From Streptomyces sp. XM4193 (GTDB lineage: Bacteria; Actinomycetota; Actinomycetes; Streptomycetales; Streptomycetaceae): a stretch of 64,000 bases of DNA. Under the pieces are notes generated by a model, which did not search any database, was not told the DNA's origin, and was given only the letters and a program-made list of their open reading frames with translations. The position numbers were made by a program, and so were the translations under genes. The DNA lies in the NCBI RefSeq assembly GCF_023072595.1, contig NZ_JALLGK010000006.1, positions 248,001 to 312,000 on the forward strand, written 5' to 3'. Shown here piece by piece: positions 16,541-25,397 of the stretch; position 1 is the stretch's first letter; the number at the start of each line of letters is the position of its first letter.

Positions 16541-17794
16541 TCACATACGACTTCCGGACAGCAGAAAAACGACCGTCCGATCCCTCTCGGTCCAGTCCAC
16601 GGTGTCCATCTCGACCGACTGCAGCAGTGCGCACTCGACGCGGTAACCACGGTCGGCCAACGCCCGTCCAGTGGCCTCTGCCTCATCGCGGGTAGTCGCG
16701 TGCGTCACGATGCGCTCGGGCCGGCGGTCCGCGCACGCCTCGACCGTGCGCAGCCCGCCGCCGCCGATCCGTACGACGTCGGGCTCGGGCAGCCGCTCCA
16801 GCACCTGGGGAGCGCCGCCGTGGACGACCTCCAGCATCACCCCGGACTCGGCCGCGCGGGCGGTGGTGCGGGCCAGCGCCTCGGCGTTGCGGTCGACGGC
16901 GATCACGGCGGCGCCGAAGCGCGCGGCGTCGGCGGCGATCAGTCCGGGGCCGCAGCCGATGTCCCAGACCAGATCGCCCGATCGGGGGCCCAGACGGGCG
17001 AGTTGAGCGGCCCGCAGCTCCTGGGACCGGCCGTCCGTGCGCGCCGCGTGGTCCGGCACCGGCCCGTGTCCGGCCCAGCCGCGGGGCCCGTCCGGGTAGC
17101 CGGGCGTACGGCCGGCGAGCCAGCCGTCGCCGCTCCTGACGGGACGGCCGGCCGCCGCGGGGTCGGGGTCCACGGGTGCCTGGGGCCGGGTGTGGCCGCC
17201 GACGGCGATGACCACGTTCGGGTCGCGCCAGAGGTAGTCGACGGCCTTCTCGGAGGTGAGGACGGTGACGCGCTCCTCACGGGTGCCGAGCGCCTCGCAG
17301 ATGACGAAGGTGCGGTGCACCTCCCCCAGCAGCAGCGCCAGTTCGGCCGGGCCCGCGCCCGGCGAGGTGAGAACGGCGACCTTGGGGTGGGCCCGGCAGA
17401 TGTTGACCGCGCGCCGCAGGTTGCGGCTGTGCGCGACGACGACCTGCGCGTCGTCCCAGGGCATCCCAGCTCGGGCGAAGGCGGCGGCCACGGCGGAGAC
17501 GGCGGGCTGGACCTCGACCTCGAGTCCGTGCTCGGGAGCGCGCAGTGTGCGCACCACACCGAAGAACCCGGGATCGCCGTCGGCCAGCACCACCGCGGTG
17601 CCGCGGTGACGGGCGATGCGGCGCGCCGCCAGGGCGACGCTGCCCAGGCGAATGCGTTCGGCCCGCTCGGGCACGTCGTCCAGCGCGAGGTGGTGGGCGG
17701 CGCCGGCGACCAGGCTCGCGGCCTGAAGTGCGGCGCGCGCGGCGTCGGTCAGCGGCGAGCCGTCCCACCCGATCACGGTGACACGGTCGGCCAT
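16541..17794 (-). CDS. cobL: Precorrin-6Y C5,15-methyltransferase (decarboxylating)
   Basis: 417 aa. The N-terminal CbiE-like methylase domain (about 1-200; VTVIGWDGSPL, LADGDPGFFGVVRTL) is joined to a C-terminal CbiT-like domain (about 235-410; DLVWDIGCGPGLIAADAARF). The pair methylates C-5 and C-15 of precorrin-6Y and decarboxylates the C-12 acetate, late in corrin ring synthesis. Between them lies a Pro/Gly-rich linker. It is upstream of bluB-cobT on the same strand with 296 bp between, so it may have its own transcript. The other corrin-ring genes are not in the window. Confidence 0.9.
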   Translation of the reverse strand: MADRVTVIGWDGSPLTDAARAALQAASLVAGAAHHLALDDVPERAERIRLGSVALAARRIARHRGTAVVLADGDPGFFGVVRTLRAPEHGLEVEVQPAVSAVAAAFARAGMPWDDAQVVVAHSRNLRRAVNICRAHPKVAVLTSPGAGPAELALLLGEVHRTFVICEALGTREERVTVLTSEKAVDYLWRDPNVVIAVGGHTRPQAPVDPDPAAAGRPVRSGDGWLAGRTPGYPDGPRGWAGHGPVPDHAARTDGRSQELRAAQLARLGPRSGDLVWDIGCGPGLIAADAARFGAAVIAVDRNAEALARTTARAAESGVMLEVVHGGAPQVLERLPEPDVVRIGGGGLRTVEACADRRPERIVTHATTRDEAEATGRALADRGYRVECALLQSVEMDTVDWTERDRTVVFLLSGSRM

Positions 17795-17939
17795 GGGTGG
17801 GGTCTCCTGGAGTCAGCGCAGGTGGGGGCAGAGCGACACTACCCGAGCCGCCGGGTGTGCGCCGAGCCGTCTTTCGGCCGACCCCCGGTGCGGCGCGACA
17901 GGGGCGCCGGCGCGGGCGCCGGGCGGGAGGTCCGCGGCG

Positions 17940-18593
17940 TCAACCTCCGTGAACGCCCGGCCAGTTGGGGTAGTGGGAGTAGGTGCCTCCCTGGTCGAGC
18001 TCCTCGGCTATCCCGTCCGTGTCCTCGGGCAGCAGGCCCCACACGATCAGATCGCCGCGCAGCTCGACCCAGCCGCCGTCCTCCGTGCGGCTGCGGGCTA
18101 TCCACGCGTTGCGCAGTACGCCCTCGCTGATGCTGCCGACCTTCTGGGCGACCTGCTGGGCCGCGGTGTTGTCGGCGGCCGTGCGCAGCTCCAGGCGCTC
18201 GAACTTCTGGTCCTGGAACAGCCAGCCCGCGATGACCAGCAGCGCTTCGCTGGCGTATCCCTCGCCCCTGGCCCACGGGGCGATCACATAGGTGGCCTCG
18301 GTGGACAGCAGCCGCCAGTCGGTGTTGCTCAGCCGCAGGCTGCCGACGAGGCGGCCGGTGAGGAACTCCGTGATGGCGAAGGCGATTCCGGTGCCTGCGG
18401 TGCGCTGGGCGGGCGCGGTGAAGGTGACCCAGCGGCGCGCGTCGCTCTCGGTGAACGGCACGGGGACGTCCGTCCACGCCGCCACCAGCTCGTCGTTCAT
18501 CATCTCGGTGTGGGCGGGGATGTCCGCTTCCTCGAACGGTCGCAGTACGAGACGTTCCGTACTGATGGATACGTCCGGGAAAGTCGAAGTCAT
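17940..18593 (-). CDS. RimJ/RimL-type GNAT N-acetyltransferase
   Basis: 217 aa. It starts at the ATG at 18593 (MTSTFPDVSISTERLVLRPF), which has GGAG 7-8 bases upstream. The opening TERLVLRPFEEADIPAH is typical of the RimJ/RimL acetyltransferase subfamily, which acetylates protein N-termini or small amines. The acetyl-CoA region is VIAPWARGEGYASEALLVIA, followed by LELRTAADNTAAQQVAQKVG. The C-terminus (GGTYSHYPNWPGVHGG) is unusually aromatic and glycine-rich. Substrate unknown. It is separated from metQ by a strong terminator. Confidence 0.88.
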   Translation of the reverse strand: MTSTFPDVSISTERLVLRPFEEADIPAHTEMMNDELVAAWTDVPVPFTESDARRWVTFTAPAQRTAGTGIAFAITEFLTGRLVGSLRLSNTDWRLLSTEATYVIAPWARGEGYASEALLVIAGWLFQDQKFERLELRTAADNTAAQQVAQKVGSISEGVLRNAWIARSRTEDGGWVELRGDLIVWGLLPEDTDGIAEELDQGGTYSHYPNWPGVHGG

Positions 18594-18652
18594 ACGCCGC
18601 TCCAGCCTGCGAGGGGTCAAGTGCACCAGCATGCCGCATGCGCGGGCGCGCA

Positions 18653-18690
18653 CGAAGCGGTGGGCCCCGCAAGTGGGGCCCACCGCTTCG
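18653..18690 (-). terminator. 16-bp perfect hairpin after metQ
   Basis: CGAAGCGGTGGGCCCC and its exact complement flank a 6-base GCAAGT loop. It lies 81 bp past the metQ stop and before the next leftward gene, so it should end the metNIQ transcript. Confidence 0.88.
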
Positions 18691-18770
18691 CCGTTGGCGC
18701 GGTGGAGCACGGTGCGCGCGGGGATCCGCGCGCCGCGGCCGGTCCGCGCCCGGGTCGGTCCGCGTCCGGG

Positions 18771-19634
18771 TCAGTCCCGGACGGCGCCGAAGACCGGGAG
18801 CACCGAGTCGTCGTACTCCTTCTCGATGTACTTCCTCACCTCGTCGGAGTTGAGGAGCTTCGCCAGCTTCTCGACCCGCTCGTCGTCCTCGTTGCCCTTC
18901 TTGACCGCGAGGAAGTTGGTGTACGGGTTGCCCTCGGCCTTCTCCAGCACGAGCGCGTCGTCGGCCGGCTTGAGGTCGGCCTCCAGCGCGTAGTTGCCGT
19001 TGATGACGGCCGCGTCGACCTCGCCGAGGGAGCGCGGCAGGGTGGCGGCCTTGAGCTCCTTGAACTTCAGGCCCTTGGCGTCGGCGACGTCGCGCAGGGT
19101 TCCGGTGGTGCCGGTGCCCTTCTTCAGTTCGATCAGACCGTTGTCGGCGAGCAGCTTGAGGGCGCGTCCCTCGTTGGTGGCGTCGTTGGGCACCGCGACG
19201 GTCTGGCCCGGCTTGATGTCCTTGACGTCCTTCGCGGACTCGGAGTAGAGGCCGAGCGGCTCCAGGTGCACGTTGACCACCGGGACGAGACTGCCGTCGC
19301 GCTGCTTGTTGAAGTCGTCCAGGTGCGGCTTGTGCTGGAAGAAGTTGGCGCCGATCTCGCCCTCCTGCGTCGCCGTGTTGGGCAGCACGTAGTCGTCGAA
19401 GACCTTGATCTTGAGGTCCAGGTCCTCGTCGGCCGCCAGGTTGTCCCGGACGTACTCCAGGATCTGGGCGTGCGGGGTGGCGGAGGCGCCGACGGTGAGC
19501 GGCTTGCTGCTGTCGGAGCCGGCTCCGCTGTCCGGGTCCGAGGCGGTGCCGCAGGCGGTCAGGCCCAGGGTGAGGGCGGCGGTGGCCGCGGCGGTGAGGG
19601 TGAGCTTGCGGGTGTGGCGGTGGTTGATGCGCAC
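18771..19634 (-). CDS. metQ: D-/L-methionine ABC transporter, substrate-binding lipoprotein
   Basis: 287-aa NlpA/MetQ lipoprotein. A basic n-region and hydrophobic core (LTLTAAATAALTLGL) precede lipobox LTAC, so the mature protein is anchored by Cys28 to the outer face of the membrane. The conserved family core is LTVGASATPHAQILEYVRDN, YVLPNTATQEGEIGANFFQH and VAVPNDATNEGRALKLL. It delivers methionine to MetI/MetN. It is the last gene of metN-metI-metQ on the minus strand, 90 bp after metI. Confidence 0.93.
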   Translation of the reverse strand: MRINHRHTRKLTLTAAATAALTLGLTACGTASDPDSGAGSDSSKPLTVGASATPHAQILEYVRDNLAADEDLDLKIKVFDDYVLPNTATQEGEIGANFFQHKPHLDDFNKQRDGSLVPVVNVHLEPLGLYSESAKDVKDIKPGQTVAVPNDATNEGRALKLLADNGLIELKKGTGTTGTLRDVADAKGLKFKELKAATLPRSLGEVDAAVINGNYALEADLKPADDALVLEKAEGNPYTNFLAVKKGNEDDERVEKLAKLLNSDEVRKYIEKEYDDSVLPVFGAVRD

Positions 19635-19724
19635 GAAGAGTGCCTCGTTCCTGTGTGGGTGGTGCGTGCCCGACGAAGGGTTCGGGACAGGGGTCGCCCG
19701 ACGCGGTGGGCGGGGGCGGGCGGT

Positions 19725-20396
19725 TCAGCCCGCCTTCCGCTCGTGCCGCGTCAGCAGTCGTACGGCGAGGTCGCCGATCAGTTGGACGAAGGTGACCAGG
19801 ACGATCAGCACGCCGACGGTGGCGAGCATCAGTCCGGTCTCGAAGCGCTGGTAGCCGTAGGTCAGTGCCAGGTCGCCGAGCCCGCCGCCGCCGACCGCGC
19901 CGGCCATCGCCGAGTAGCCGAGCAGCACGATCACGGTGGTGGTGAGGCCAGCGACCAGCGAGGGCAGCGCCTGCGGCAGCAGGACCTTGAAGACGGTGGT
20001 GCGCGTACCGCCGCCCATCGACTGGACGGCCTCCACCAGCCCGTGGTCGACCTCGCGGATCGCGGTCTCCACCAGCCGGGCGAAGAACGGAATGGCCCCG
20101 ACGGCCAGCGGCACGATGGCCGCGGTGGGCCCGATGAACGTGCCGACCAGCAGCTTGGTGAACGGGATCAGGGCCACCAGCAGGATGATGAACGGCAGCG
20201 AGCGCCCGACGTTGACGATCGCGCCGACCACCTTGTTGACCGCCGTGTTGCGCAGCATCCCGCCGCGGTCGGTCAGCACCAGCAGCACGCCGAGCGGAAG
20301 TCCGCCGAGCGCCGCGATCAGGGTCGACCAGCCGACCATGTACACGGTGTCCACCAGGCCCTGGTTGAGCAGGGGCTGCATCTGGGACCAGGTCAC
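19725..20396 (-). CDS. metI: Methionine ABC transporter permease
   Basis: A 223-aa permease with about five transmembrane helices and the EAA loop ESVQSMGG-like segment (AVQSMGGGTRTTVFKVLLPQ near residue 140) that docks with MetN. The family features YMVGWSTLIAALGGLPLGVL and VGRSLPFIILLVALIPFTK are present. The GTG start at 20396 overlaps the metN stop by 4 bases (GTGA), so translation is coupled. Confidence 0.93.
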   Translation of the reverse strand: MTWSQMQPLLNQGLVDTVYMVGWSTLIAALGGLPLGVLLVLTDRGGMLRNTAVNKVVGAIVNVGRSLPFIILLVALIPFTKLLVGTFIGPTAAIVPLAVGAIPFFARLVETAIREVDHGLVEAVQSMGGGTRTTVFKVLLPQALPSLVAGLTTTVIVLLGYSAMAGAVGGGGLGDLALTYGYQRFETGLMLATVGVLIVLVTFVQLIGDLAVRLLTRHERKAG

Positions 20397-21454
20397 TTGG
20401 CCGTCTCCTTCGTCAGGTCGGCGGCGGGGGCGGAAACGGGGGCGGCGGGGTCCCCGGGGAGCTCCACGGTCAGCCCCTGCTCCCGAAGATGGGCCAGCGG
20501 CAGGGCGTTCTCCTCGCGTCCGCCGGGCAGTTCGATGCGCATCCGGCCGATCTGGCGGTCGCCGACGGTGTCCATGGCCGCTCCCAGAATGGAGACGTCG
20601 ATGTCGTGGGCCCGGGCGAGGTGCGAGACGACCGGCCTTGCCGCGGCCTCGCCGTGGAAGGTGATGTCGACCACGGTCGTGCCGGGTCCGGTCGGGACGC
20701 CCCCGACCGGGAAGAGCTCGGCGGCCAGTTCCGAGCCCGGGGTGGCGAGCAGCCGCTGCACCGTGCCGGACTCCACGACGCGGCCCTCGCGCATCAGCGC
20801 CGCGCTGTCGCAGACGGTCTTGACCACGTCCATCTCGTGGGTGATCAGCAGCACGGTCAGACCGAGTTGACGGTTGAGATCGCGCAGCAACTGGAGCACC
20901 GAACGGGTCGTCTCGGGGTCGAGCGCGGAGGTCGCCTCGTCGGAGAGGAGCACTTTCGGATCGCCCGCCAGCGCCCGGGCGATGCCGACGCGCTGCTTCT
21001 GACCGCCGGACAACTGGGCGGGATGGGCGCGCGCCTTGTCCGCCAGGCCGACGAGGTCGAGCAGTTCGAGTGCCTTGCGCTCCCGCTCGCGGCCGGAGTG
21101 GCCGAGGATCTCCAGGGGCAGTTCGACGTTCTTCAGCACGTTGCGCGAGGAGAGCAGGTTGAAGTGCTGGAAGATCATGCCGATTCCGGCACGGGCCCTG
21201 CGCAGTGCGGCGGGCGGGCGGGCGCCGGAACCGGTCACCAGGGCGGTGAGGTCCTGGCCGTCGACGCTCACCGTGCCCGAGGTCGGGCGTTCCAGGAGGT
21301 TCACACAGCGGATGAGGGAGGATTTCCCGGCTCCGCTGCGGCCGATGACGCCGTACACCTCGCCCTGTTCGACGTGCAGGTTCACGCCGTCCAGGGCGGT
21401 GACCTCACGGTCTCGGCTTCGGTAGACCTTGGTCAGGTCCGTGGTGGTGATCAC
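20393..21454 (-). CDS. metN: Methionine ABC transporter ATP-binding protein
   Basis: 353 aa from the GTG at 21454 (VITTTDLTKVYRSRDREVTA), the start that matches MetN N-termini; an ATG 17 codons upstream is less likely. Walker A GRSGAGKSS (K44), signature LSGGQKQRVGIARAL, Walker B VLLSDEATSALD and the switch His in LLITHEMDVVK are intact. A C-terminal NIL/ACT-like domain (about 255-335) is the methionine-sensing domain that causes trans-inhibition in this family. It heads metNIQ. The 235 bp upstream to the small Cys-rich ORF hold several hairpins, including one at 21525-21543. Confidence 0.93.
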   Translation of the reverse strand: MITTTDLTKVYRSRDREVTALDGVNLHVEQGEVYGVIGRSGAGKSSLIRCVNLLERPTSGTVSVDGQDLTALVTGSGARPPAALRRARAGIGMIFQHFNLLSSRNVLKNVELPLEILGHSGRERERKALELLDLVGLADKARAHPAQLSGGQKQRVGIARALAGDPKVLLSDEATSALDPETTRSVLQLLRDLNRQLGLTVLLITHEMDVVKTVCDSAALMREGRVVESGTVQRLLATPGSELAAELFPVGGVPTGPGTTVVDITFHGEAAARPVVSHLARAHDIDVSILGAAMDTVGDRQIGRMRIELPGGREENALPLAHLREQGLTVELPGDPAAPVSAPAADLTKETAK

Positions 21455-21524
21455 TGGCTGTCCGTCGCTGTCGAGTGCGCGGCACCGGGTCGCGGAGCCG
21501 CACACGGGGGCTCCCTGCGGTCAC

Positions 21525-21543
21525 GGCTGCGCAGTGCGCAGCC
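21525..21543 (-). promoter_or_regulatory. Hairpin in metN leader
   Basis: GGCTGCG and CGCAGCC around a 5-base loop, about 70 nt upstream of metN and downstream of the Cys-rich uORF. It may be part of an attenuator, but there is no T-run, so this is inference. Confidence 0.35.
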
Positions 21544-21689
21544 GGGCACGCGGGAAGAGGGGCGGGAGGAGGTGAACACCCGTGGCCCTGCTCCGCTGTC
21601 GCGGCGGGCCGCACGGGACGAGCCCTGCGCACGGAACGGGCGCGGTCGGGCTCTCGCTTCGGGGCGCGAAGTGGTTCGGTCGGGGGCCC

Positions 21690-21779
21690 TCAGCGCTCAC
21701 ACATTCGGCACCGACAGCAGCGAGCGCTCGGGGTGGTGGCCACCTCGGCTGCGGCTGGACTGCGGTGCGTCGTGCTCAT
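21690..21779 (-). CDS. Candidate Cys-rich leader peptide upstream of metNIQ
   Basis: A 29-codon ORF on the metN strand that starts at the ATG at 21779 and ends in ARCCRCRMCER. Four Cys codons and one Met codon fall within the last nine codons. It lies about 235 bp before the metN start, just downstream of the only AT-rich stretch of the intergenic region (about 21779-21800), which is a likely promoter. The ribosome-binding site is weak (GAAGA). The layout is that of an attenuating uORF, in which ribosomes stalled on Cys codons change downstream RNA folding. Peptide expression is not proven; chance is a real alternative. Confidence 0.45.
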   Translation of the reverse strand: MSTTHRSPAAAEVATTPSARCCRCRMCER

Positions 21780-22143
21780 GTTCTTCAGTAAAACAGAACC
21801 GACCGGCGGCTTCCCGCGAAGTGGGACGCCGGTCCGAATGCTGGACGGCGAGGGCGGGGAAGCGCGGCGGGCCGCACCCGGCGACGACCGAGGCAGTCCC
21901 GGCTGTTGTCCACCGCGTAAACCTGATCTGAGCTGCGAGAACCTCCCTCGGCCGGCAGTGCGTTCGGGCGCCCGCGAGGAGTCGGCCGTCAATGGCTGCT
22001 GTGGCCAAGCACACGCTCCGGGGACCCGGCGTCTCAGCCGGCGTTCCGGCAGACGGTCGGCCGGCAGCCGCGCGGTCCTGCCTCGCCCACCGCTTCCCGG
22101 CCCGCCCGAGGAGCGGCGCGGGGGCCGTACTAGAGTCGGCGCC

Positions 22144-22512
22144 ATGCTCACCCCGCTGACGGTCGCGGTCGCCGTGGCCGCGCTCGCGCTGGCCGCCTGG
22201 TGCGGCTTTGCGGCCTACCGGGACCAGCCGACCAAGGACTGGCACTTCATCGGCATGGCCGTCGTCACCGTGCTCGCCCTGGTGCAGCTGGTCGTCGGCA
22301 TCGTCCAGCTCGCCCGGGGACAGGAGGCGGACGAGGGCGCGGTCGTCTTCGTCTCGTACCTGCTCGGTGCCGCCGCGTCGATCCCGGCGGTGGCGATGCT
22401 CTCGCTCTCCGAGCGGACCCGCTGGGGGTCGGCGACCGTGGCCGCCGGCGCCGTGGTCCTGGCCGTGCTCCAGGTGCGGCTGCATGACATCTGGGTGGGC
22501 AGCGGTGTCTGA
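22144..22512 (+). CDS. Four-helix membrane protein
   Basis: 122 aa, nearly all hydrophobic, with four predicted transmembrane helices near residues 3-24, 37-58, 71-90 and 98-113. Short polar loops (YRDQPTKDWHF, ARGQEADEGAVV) separate them. There is no enzyme motif. The ATG at 22144 follows a typical promoter-like interval. The last codons overlap the start of the next gene by 8 bases, so the two products are probably made together and may interact. Function unknown. Confidence 0.8.
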   Translation: MLTPLTVAVAVAALALAAWCGFAAYRDQPTKDWHFIGMAVVTVLALVQLVVGIVQLARGQEADEGAVVFVSYLLGAAASIPAVAMLSLSERTRWGSATVAAGAVVLAVLQVRLHDIWVGSGV

Positions 22513-23044
22513 GAACGAACGCACGAGCAGCGCCGACCGGGCCGAGGAGACCGCCCGGCCGACCGAGTCGGGCGACAGGACCGGCGGCCGGGGAGCCGCG
22601 ACGCACGCTCCGGCCGGCCGGGACTCCGACGGGGACATCGACGGGGCCGGGGCGTCCCGCGTCGAGGGCGGTCTGGGCAAGGGGCCCGGACTGCTGCTGA
22701 TGACGCTCTACGGCATCTTCACCGTCGGGGCGACCTCCCGTGCGCTGTACCAGCTGACCACCCGGTTCGACGAGGCTCCGCTGGCGTACACGCTCTCCGC
22801 TCTGGCTGCCGTCGTCTACGGCTTCATCACGGTCGCGCTGGTGCGCGGCGGTGAGCGCGCCCGCCGGATCGCGGTCGGCTGCTGCGCGGCCGAGCTCATC
22901 GGCGTACTGGTCGTCGGCACCTGGACCGTGGTGGACTCCGACGCCTTCCCGGACTCCACGGTCTGGTCGACGTACGGGCAGGGCTATCTCTTCATCCCGC
23001 TGGTGCTGCCGGTCGTCGGGCTGTACTGGCTGCGCCGCGACTGA
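22505..23044 (+). CDS. Four-helix membrane protein with disordered N-terminal tail
   Basis: 179 aa from the GTG at 22505, inside the end of the preceding gene (GTGTCTGA overlap). Residues 1-55 are acidic, Gly/Arg-rich and probably disordered. They are followed by four transmembrane helices from about residue 60 (GLLLMTLYGIFTVGATSRA) to the C-terminus (VLPVVGLYWLRRD). It pairs with the upstream four-helix protein through translational coupling. No catalytic motif is visible. Function unknown. Confidence 0.8.
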   Translation: MSENERTSSADRAEETARPTESGDRTGGRGAATHAPAGRDSDGDIDGAGASRVEGGLGKGPGLLLMTLYGIFTVGATSRALYQLTTRFDEAPLAYTLSALAAVVYGFITVALVRGGERARRIAVGCCAAELIGVLVVGTWTVVDSDAFPDSTVWSTYGQGYLFIPLVLPVVGLYWLRRD

Positions 23045-23341
23045 GCCGCGCCCGAACCGCGCGGGCCCGTCGGGCCCCGGCCCAGGGTCGACCGCCGCCG
23101 GGTTCCGGGTCGACCGGATGCGGCGGGAGCGCCGCCCCGCGGTGGCGGTTGCCTCGCCCCTCGGTGCGGGAGCATCGGACGCGCCCCGGCATCGGAGTAG
23201 CCCCGGAGCGGACGGCCCCGGAAGCGGGGTGGGATTCCCCGGTGCCCGGCCGCGGGCGCGCGGCGGACAGCGAAGGACGGCCGGGGGCGGTCGTCCACCG
23301 TCGCCCGGCCGCCCCGTGTCGCGGTCGGCCCGTCGCCGCGC
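23045..23341. other. Non-coding GC-rich spacer
   Basis: About 300 bp between convergent genes. I see no gene and no strong hairpin. Confidence 0.5.
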
Positions 23342-23839
23342 TCAGGCGCTGGCGACGTACGCCTGCGCCACCGCCTCCTTCTCCAGGGTGATCAGGCTCA
23401 GCCGCGGCGAGACCCGCTCGGTGTTGCTCGGTACGTAGCCGCAGCGCCGGTAGAGCCGGATGTTCCCGTCGCTGCGGTGGCCGGTGATCAGCCGGAAGCG
23501 GCGCGCGCCCTGCTGCTCGGCGAGCTCGGCCTCCAGGGTGCTCAGAAGTCGTGCGCCCAGCCCGTGCCGCTGGAGGCGGGGATGCACGATCAGCTTGTTG
23601 ATCAGCGCCATGCCTTCGCCGTCGACGACCGCTCGCACGGAGCCGACGACCTCCTCGCCGAGACGGGCCACCAGCACCCGACCCGAGCCCAGCTCGATGC
23701 GGAGGTCCTGGAGCGACTGGGTGAGAGGTTCGATGCCGTAGTCGCCGTACAGCTGCGCCTCGCTCTGATAGCAGAGGTACTGGAGCTTGAGGATCTGCTC
23801 GGCGTCCTGCTCTGCCGCTGTAGAGATGGTCACGCTCAT
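23342..23839 (-). CDS. GNAT N-acetyltransferase
   Basis: 165 aa. The start at 23839 (MSVTISTAAEQDAEQILKLQ) matches relatives I recall; an in-frame GTG two codons earlier has a better-placed GGAGAGG and could be the true start. Motif A is LIVHPRLQRHGLGARLLSTL, followed by FRLITGHRSDGNIRLYRRCGY, a standard single-domain GNAT. Substrate unknown. It stands alone on the minus strand. Confidence 0.85.
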   Translation of the reverse strand: MSVTISTAAEQDAEQILKLQYLCYQSEAQLYGDYGIEPLTQSLQDLRIELGSGRVLVARLGEEVVGSVRAVVDGEGMALINKLIVHPRLQRHGLGARLLSTLEAELAEQQGARRFRLITGHRSDGNIRLYRRCGYVPSNTERVSPRLSLITLEKEAVAQAYVASA

Positions 23840-24236
23840 GCCCACGTGCGCACGCCTCTCCCTTGGTTGTCGCGCCAGTCCGCACCGGATTGAGGGTCGC
23901 GCGGCCGGCCTGTCTGCCCTGCTGACGCCGGATTGTGTCGCGCGCCAGTCCCCAGGGTTCCCCGGAGCGGGCGTATCCAACCGTTGTCCCCGGCATTCTG
24001 CGCAGACATCACAGGCGGCGGGAACGCGAGAGCCCTGAACTTCGCTGTGAGAAACCCAACTCGCCTGCGATTGCCTGGCGATGAGCGTCGGAGCAGCACC
24101 ACCGACACGGCAGCTCGGGCGACCGCGCGCCGCCCGGTGGGACGGCTCGTCCCACCGGGCGGCGCGGCCGGAGCCCGCGGACCACCGGGCTGTCGGGCCG
24201 TCGGGCCGTCGGACCACCGGGCTGTCGGTGACGCTT
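23840..24236. other. Non-coding region between GNAT gene and glpQ
   Basis: About 400 bp without a gene. It holds the promoter of the leftward GNAT gene, the glpQ terminator (24127-24165), and a duplicated GACCACCGGGCTGTCGG unit near 24180 and 24210 separated by CCGTCGG repeats. Confidence 0.5.
24127..24165 (-). terminator. 18-bp perfect hairpin after glpQ
   Basis: GCGCCGCCCGGTGGGACG and its exact complement flank a GCT loop, about 70 bp past the glpQ stop. It is a strong factor-independent terminator candidate. Confidence 0.85.
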
Positions 24237-25397
24237 TCAGCCGCGGGCGCGGAAGTCCGCCGCGGCGTACAGCGCGGTGTCCGGGTGGTCGGCGAAGATC
24301 CCGTCGATCCCGGTGTCGAAGTACGCCCGGAGCGCACCGAAGGCGTCGCCGAAGGCGTTCGGGTCCTCGCCGCGACGGAACTCGGCGGGCAGGAAGGAGT
24401 TCTCGTTGCGCAGGGTGTACGGGTGCAGCACCAGCCCCTTGGCGTGCGCGTCGCGCACCAGGTTGGTGGGCTCGCCCAGGCTGCCGTCCTGGCGGCGCGG
24501 GATGACCAGGCTCAGTTCGGGGCCGATGCCCTGGGCGTAGGAGGCGATCTCCCGCAGCCCGGCGGGCGTGATCAGATCGCGCACCGTGCGCGGGTCGCCG
24601 GACTCGACGAAGTCCCAGGGCCGGGAGTCGATGGTGGACAGCAGCACCACACCCGGAGTGTCGACCTGCTTCCTGAGCCGCTCGATGCTGCTCGGCTCGA
24701 AGGACTGGAGGAAGAGCGGGGCGCGACGGCCGTCCAGCCCGTACTTGCGCAGCAGCCGTACGAGGGGCTTCTCCAGCCCGAGGCCGAGCTTGCGGAAGTA
24801 CGTGGGGTGCTTGGTCTCCACGTACAGCCAGACCGGGCGGCCCCGCTTACGGCCCTCGGTGCGGGCCCAGCGCAGGACCTCCTCGAAGGTGGGTACCTCC
24901 CAACGGCCGTTGTAGAGGGTGTTGTTCGGGCGCTGCTTCGGGATGCGCTCGGTGGCGCGCAGGGTCTTGAGCTCGGCGAGCGTGAAGTCCTCGGTGAACC
25001 AGCCGGTGTACTCCACCCCGTCGACGGACTTGGTCGTCCGGCGATCGGCGAACTCCGGGTGGTCCGCGACGTCGGTGGTGGCGGTGATGTCGTTCTCGTG
25101 GCGGCAGACCAGGTGGCCGTCCTTGGTCGGGACGAGGTCCTGCTCGATCACGTCGGCGCCCATGTCCAGGGCGAACTGGTAGGAGCCGAGGGTGTGTTCC
25201 GGCCGGTAGCCGCTCGCACCGCGGTGCGCGACCACGGTGGGCACGGGCAGCTTCGGCGGGCGGCCCGCCTGCGCGGGGCGGCCCTCGGCGGCGGCGCTGC
25301 CGGTCGCGGCGAGAGTGGCACCGGCGCCGAGAGCGGCAGCCGCTCCCAGCAGGGCCCGTCTGCCCGGACGGCTCTCCGGTCGCTGCACCTGGTCCAT
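24237..25397 (-). CDS. glpQ: Secreted glycerophosphodiester phosphodiesterase
   Basis: 386 aa. It has a Tat-type signal peptide: residues 1-40 contain PGRRALLGAAAALGAGATLA and end near AAAEG. The GDPD TIM barrel follows: VVAHRGASGYRPEHTLGSY (the general-acid/metal region), EQDLVPTKDGHLVCRHE, WLYVETKHP and GIFADHPDTAL. It hydrolyses glycerophosphodiesters, or teichoic-acid glycerol phosphate, outside the cell to give glycerol-3-phosphate. Streptomyces glpQ genes are known members of the phosphate-starvation regulon, and a weak PHO-box-like repeat lies upstream. Start at the ATG at 25397 with GAGGAG upstream. Confidence 0.93.
   Translation of the reverse strand: MDQVQRPESRPGRRALLGAAAALGAGATLAATGSAAAEGRPAQAGRPPKLPVPTVVAHRGASGYRPEHTLGSYQFALDMGADVIEQDLVPTKDGHLVCRHENDITATTDVADHPEFADRRTTKSVDGVEYTGWFTEDFTLAELKTLRATERIPKQRPNNTLYNGRWEVPTFEEVLRWARTEGRKRGRPVWLYVETKHPTYFRKLGLGLEKPLVRLLRKYGLDGRRAPLFLQSFEPSSIERLRKQVDTPGVVLLSTIDSRPWDFVESGDPRTVRDLITPAGLREIASYAQGIGPELSLVIPRRQDGSLGEPTNLVRDAHAKGLVLHPYTLRNENSFLPAEFRRGEDPNAFGDAFGALRAYFDTGIDGIFADHPDTALYAAADFRARG

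Noticed and set aside
17778-20870. A very long open frame on the plus strand, opposite cobL, the GNAT gene and metQI
   Set aside because: It runs antisense across several well-supported genes, has no family resemblance, and is explained by very high third-position GC in the true genes.
21454-22143. SAM riboswitch upstream of metN
   Set aside because: No recognisable SAM-I/SAM-IV conserved core; the Cys-rich uORF is the better candidate.
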